Positions 6,020 to 7,834 of a stretch of 7,834 nucleotides of DNA are shown piece after piece. The stretch's first letter is position 1. Each line of letters opens with the position of its first letter. A program made the position numbers and the translations under genes. The DNA comes from Phycisphaerales bacterium (GTDB lineage Bacteria > Planctomycetota > Phycisphaerae > Tepidisphaerales > Tepidisphaeraceae). Where the stretch lies: positions 365-8,198 of the forward strand of contig PMAK01000280.1 of NCBI GenBank assembly GCA_003153655.1, read 5' to 3'. The notes below the pieces were generated by a model. It was not told the origin of the DNA and made no database searches. It saw only the letters and a list, made by a program, of their open reading frames with translations.

Positions 6020-6092
6020 ACGTCGCCAGCGCGAGAATGCCGATCCGGATCTTTTTGTCCCAGAATCGACGATTTGTAAGGTGAGCCAACAT
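6003..6092 (-). CDS. Possible 29-residue membrane peptide or N-terminal gene remnant
   Basis: From ATG 6092-6090 to TGA 6005-6003 the minus strand encodes 29 residues: a basic start (MLAHLTNRRFWDKKIR) and a hydrophobic end (IGILALATFIAMC). AGGA lies ten bases before the ATG. The 3' end overlaps the end of the Fur-like gene by 17 bases in convergent orientation. It could be a small membrane protein or the surviving N-terminus of a larger one whose first helix begins here. The evidence is only the ribosome binding site and the basic-then-hydrophobic pattern, so chance is quite possible. Confidence 0.2.
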   Translation of the reverse strand: MLAHLTNRRFWDKKIRIGILALATFIAMC

Positions 6093-6302
6093 CGGGATAA
6101 CTTCCTCGATCAGGATGTTATCAACCCACATGCCGAACTCGGCAATCCGGGCCAGACATGCGACAGCCCGCATTTGGCGGGTCTCCTCAAGGGCCGTTTA
6201 TTCCATTTGATTCCCGCCGGCGACAAAATCCGCATCCCGCCAAAAAAAGGCGTTGCGGCAAATCAACAACAACGACGCGATACATATTTGAAGCGAGCAG
6301 CG

Positions 6303-6331
6303 GGTACGCCGAAGGACTCGAACTTCCGACC
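6303..6331 (-). other. Fragment resembling the 3' end of a tRNA (T-arm)
   Basis: Read on the minus strand, 6331 to 6303 gives GGTCGGAAG, TTCGAGT, CCTTCGGCGTACC. The middle is the conserved T-loop pattern GTTCGAGTC, flanked by GGAAG and CCTTC, which pair at three Watson-Crick positions and one G-T, with one A-C mismatch. No matching acceptor 5' strand, D-arm or CCA is found in the preceding 80 bases, so this is not a functional tRNA. A remnant left at an integration site is one explanation; chance is another. Confidence 0.3.
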
Positions 6332-6355
6332 GCAGTCGCTTATTTAAGCAAATTC

Positions 6356-6394
6356 ATGCATGCTGATTGCCCACATTTAACGCACAGCATGTAT
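6356..6394. repeat. Imperfect inverted repeat in an AT-rich segment
   Basis: ATGCATGCTG (6356-6365) and CAGCATGTAT (6385-6394) pair at nine of ten positions across a 19-base spacer. TATTTAAG, CATTTAAC and TATTTAAA occur at 6341, 6374 and 6392, just outside and between the arms. This could be an operator or an RNA hairpin; there is no T-run for a terminator. Confidence 0.4.
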
Positions 6395-6439
6395 TTAAAC
6401 AGGTGACAACCGGCTGGAATTCCTTATTCTTGCCTATTT

Positions 6440-6546
6440 GCGTTGCAACGCTTGAAGGGAACCCGCCGGTCAGCATAAAAGAAGGAGAGTCCTTGCCGCA
6501 ACATTTATCCAACATCCAAGTATATAGTAATATTGGGTTGTTGCGG
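6440..6546. promoter_or_regulatory. GTTGC-type operator candidates and -10-like element upstream of the AraC-type gene
   Basis: GCGTTGCAACGC (6440-6451) is a perfect 12-bp palindrome. CCGCAAC (6496-6502) and GTTGCGG (6540-6546) form an inverted pair that encloses the AT-rich TATATAGTAATATT (6521-6534). TATAGT (6523-6528) would be a reasonable -10, but no -35 stands 16-18 bases before it. The arrangement resembles a promoter bracketed by binding sites, 60-165 bases before the GTG start. Autoregulation by the downstream gene is possible but unproven. Confidence 0.35.
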
Positions 6547-6605
6547 GCGTTGTGCCCAAAGTTGCAGGAAGTGCCTCGACGTTTTTTTTGTTCGAGTGAG
6601 GAACT

Positions 6606-7769
6606 GTGTCATATTCGCAGGTATTTGACGGCCTAAAAAAAGTTGTACGCTTTTCGCAGGCTTGGCTTGTCAGTGCGATGCCGAGAGGTGGCTCGCAAAT
6701 TATCCAGCCACCTCATTTAAGCGAAGGCTGGAGCAGGGCCTACGCCGGCGAGTTCCACGCCGAAGATACCCCGAGTTGGAAAGCCATCCTCGAAAGCAAA
6801 ACCGTCTGCGCCGACGAATGTTGGTCCGGCGGTCTCCAACAGACGCGCTTTTACCGTGATTTCCTCGCCGGCGAAAAGCTGATCAATGGCCTCAGCGCAC
6901 CGGTCAAGTCGCCCGTAATGTCCGGATTCGATGGCGCTCTCAATGTCTATCGATCCGCTGAGCATGGCGGTTTTTCCGAAAGCGAAGTAAAAACCGTCAC
7001 CGAAGCCGCCAGCCAGATCACCAAGGCCGCCGCCGAGGCCCGCGCCGCGCGTCTGCACGGCGATTGCGCCAAGCCCGCCGCCTGGATGCCGCGCACCGGC
7101 TCGCGCCAAATCGTCATCGGCTCCAATCTCAAGCCCCTTCTGTCCGATGGCTTGGCCCTCCTCGATCAGCGCGTAAGCGATCAGCTTTATCAGGATGCCC
7201 GCAATCGCCTCCAGCATCTCGACAGTCAGCCCCTGACTTCCGATCGCCTCGCATTGCCCGATGCCAGCGGCCAACTCCGGAATTTCCGCGCTGTCGCTTA
7301 CAAAAATTATCCAGCCTTGGCCGAAGGGGCCGTCGTCTTCTATTCTCTGCTCCCCGGCTTTTGCGAATGGAGTTCCCTCCGCGCAACGGATGTGTCAGCC
7401 GACGCGGAACTGGCCCGCCTAGTCCCCGCAATCCAGTTCATGGCCGAATACTTCCGCCGCGGCCCAACGCTCGGCGAAATCGCCAAGCACGTCCATCTAA
7501 GTCCATTCCATTTCCATCGCCGATTCACCGAACTGCTCGGCATCACCCCCAAGCATTTCCTCCTCGAATGCCAGATCTTCCAGGCCAAACGCATGCTCTT
7601 CGCCCGCGACACCGAACTGGCCGACATCGCCAAATTCTGCGGCTTCGCCCACCAAAGCCATTTCACCAGCCGCTTCAAACAATTCTCCGGCCTGACCCCC
7701 ACGCGCTGGCGCAAATGGGCCATCCGAAACGAAAATCCCCAGGCAATCCCGGTCGAAGCCAACAATTGA
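6606..7769 (+). CDS. GAF-like domain plus AraC-family transcriptional regulator
   Basis: The 387-residue product has a C-terminal AraC domain: the first helix-turn-helix at about 286-311 (PTLGEIAKHVHLSPFHFHRR, then FTELLG), the linker GITPKHFLLECQIFQAKRML (312-331), and the second HTH at 336-361 (ELADIAKFCGFAHQSHFTSR), followed by the conserved SGLTPTRWRK (361-370). Residues 1-145 (FDGLKKVVRFSQAWLV...) look like a GAF-like sensor region, ending in an alanine-rich helix at 130-150. Residues 166-260 form a second, unrecognised domain. The GTG start at 6606 has GAGG only four bases upstream; ATG at residue 25 is an alternative but would cut into the conserved-looking N-terminus. The gene is monocistronic, with C-ending codons. 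It probably responds to a small ligand or metabolite; target genes are unknown, although the nearby sugar importer is possible. Confidence 0.88.
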   Translation: MSYSQVFDGLKKVVRFSQAWLVSAMPRGGSQIIQPPHLSEGWSRAYAGEFHAEDTPSWKAILESKTVCADECWSGGLQQTRFYRDFLAGEKLINGLSAPVKSPVMSGFDGALNVYRSAEHGGFSESEVKTVTEAASQITKAAAEARAARLHGDCAKPAAWMPRTGSRQIVIGSNLKPLLSDGLALLDQRVSDQLYQDARNRLQHLDSQPLTSDRLALPDASGQLRNFRAVAYKNYPALAEGAVVFYSLLPGFCEWSSLRATDVSADAELARLVPAIQFMAEYFRRGPTLGEIAKHVHLSPFHFHRRFTELLGITPKHFLLECQIFQAKRMLFARDTELADIAKFCGFAHQSHFTSRFKQFSGLTPTRWRKWAIRNENPQAIPVEANN

Positions 7770-7782
7770 CAATTGCTCAGAG

Positions 7783-7834
7783 GTCATTAGTCATGGGTCA
7801 CATGTCATTTGTATTTTGCAAATGACCAATGACA
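7783..7834. repeat. Inverted arrays of a 7-bp GTCATTN repeat
   Basis: The plus strand reads GTCATTA (7783), GTCATGG (7790), GTCACAT (7797), GTCATTT (7804) in exact 7-bp register. After a 7-base spacer the same units appear on the opposite strand: read backwards from 7834, GTCATTG and GTCATTT. GTCATTTG (7804-7811) and CAAATGAC (7819-7826) form a perfect 8-bp stem. The element starts 13 bases after the regulator's stop and runs past the window edge. Heptameric short tandem repeats of this GTCATT type are known from cyanobacteria and other phyla. The stem might also end transcription, but no T-run is visible. Confidence 0.7.

Larger units (their letters stand above)
6020..6605. other. 586-base region without a convincing large gene, upstream of the AraC-type regulator
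   Basis: Several open frames exist here, but none has a recognisable protein pattern or a good start. The region holds the possible small ORF at its left end, a tRNA-3'-end-like fragment (6303-6331), an AT-rich segment with three ATTTAA copies and an inverted repeat (6341-6400), a 12-bp palindrome (6440-6451) and several GTTGC motifs. The C excess of the plus strand seen elsewhere weakens after about 6360 and reverses in 6541-6600 (about 20 G to 11 C), so the stretch may have a different history. Confidence 0.5.

Noticed and set aside
6042..6056. GATCCGGATC followed by TTTTT as a terminator of the Fur-like gene.
   Set aside because: The palindrome has no loop and would leave only a three-base stem; too weak to call.
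6303..6392. A complete tRNA gene on the minus strand.
   Set aside because: Only the T-arm region fits; no acceptor pairing, D-arm or proper anticodon arm could be built from the preceding bases.
6574..6597. Hairpin CTCGA / TCGAG around a run of eight T before the AraC-type start.
   Set aside because: A five-base stem with a 12-base loop containing the T-run, not following a stem; not a terminator pattern.
6081..6636. Overlapping plus-strand open frames of 82-89 residues in the gap before the AraC-type gene.
   Set aside because: No ribosome binding sites, no recognisable protein patterns, and they run through repeats and the tRNA-like fragment.
6717..7274. Minus-strand open frame of 185 residues opposite the AraC-type gene.
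   Set aside because: Gly/Ala-rich antisense frame with no start signal; the plus-strand frame carries clear AraC motifs.

Overview
The window looks like a chromosomal stretch of a Verrucomicrobiota-type bacterium. This rests on the GAF-like/AraC regulator at the right end, on a high-GC genome with C-rich plus strand, and on intergenic short-period repeats of a kind I associate with that phylum and its relatives. No rRNA or complete tRNA is present to settle it, so the phylum is an inference.

Layout, left to right. Minus strand 1-1084 is a heme catalase-like protein that runs off the left edge, probably only a few residues short of its C-terminus. A 346-base gap follows, holding an inverted repeat built of 9-bp units and then an extended -10 promoter. 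That promoter drives a small antitoxin-type gene (1431-1649, plus), followed at once by the first ~24 codons of a RelE-like toxin that then loses the family sequence and stops (1646-1753). The stop overlaps the start of a small two-helix membrane protein of unknown function (1750-2121). A 93-base convergent spacer carries a 10-bp tandem repeat.

Minus strand 5422-2215 is a tightly packed, translationally coupled three-gene operon of a CUT1-type carbohydrate ABC importer: a membrane-anchored solute-binding protein, a MalF-like permease and a MalG-like permease. There is no ATPase gene beside it, so a shared MsmX/MalK-type ATPase elsewhere is implied. Divergent from it is a Fur-fold regulator (5462-6019) that keeps the winged helix but has lost nearly all the usual metal ligands. 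Its position makes it the natural candidate regulator of the importer, though nothing in the sequence proves this.

The stretch 6020-6605 has no convincing large gene. It holds a possible 29-residue membrane peptide gene on the minus strand, a fragment resembling the 3' end of a tRNA, an inverted repeat and several GTTGC-type motifs upstream of the last gene. Plus strand 6606-7769 is a 387-residue regulator with an N-terminal GAF-like region and a C-terminal AraC DNA-binding domain. The window ends in inverted arrays of a 7-bp GTCATTN repeat.

I did not find a clear new multi-gene system. The points most worth following are the Fur-fold protein without metal ligands beside a sugar importer, the antitoxin whose toxin is truncated, and three unrelated intergenic elements that each consist of a different short-period repeat (9, 10 and 7 bp).
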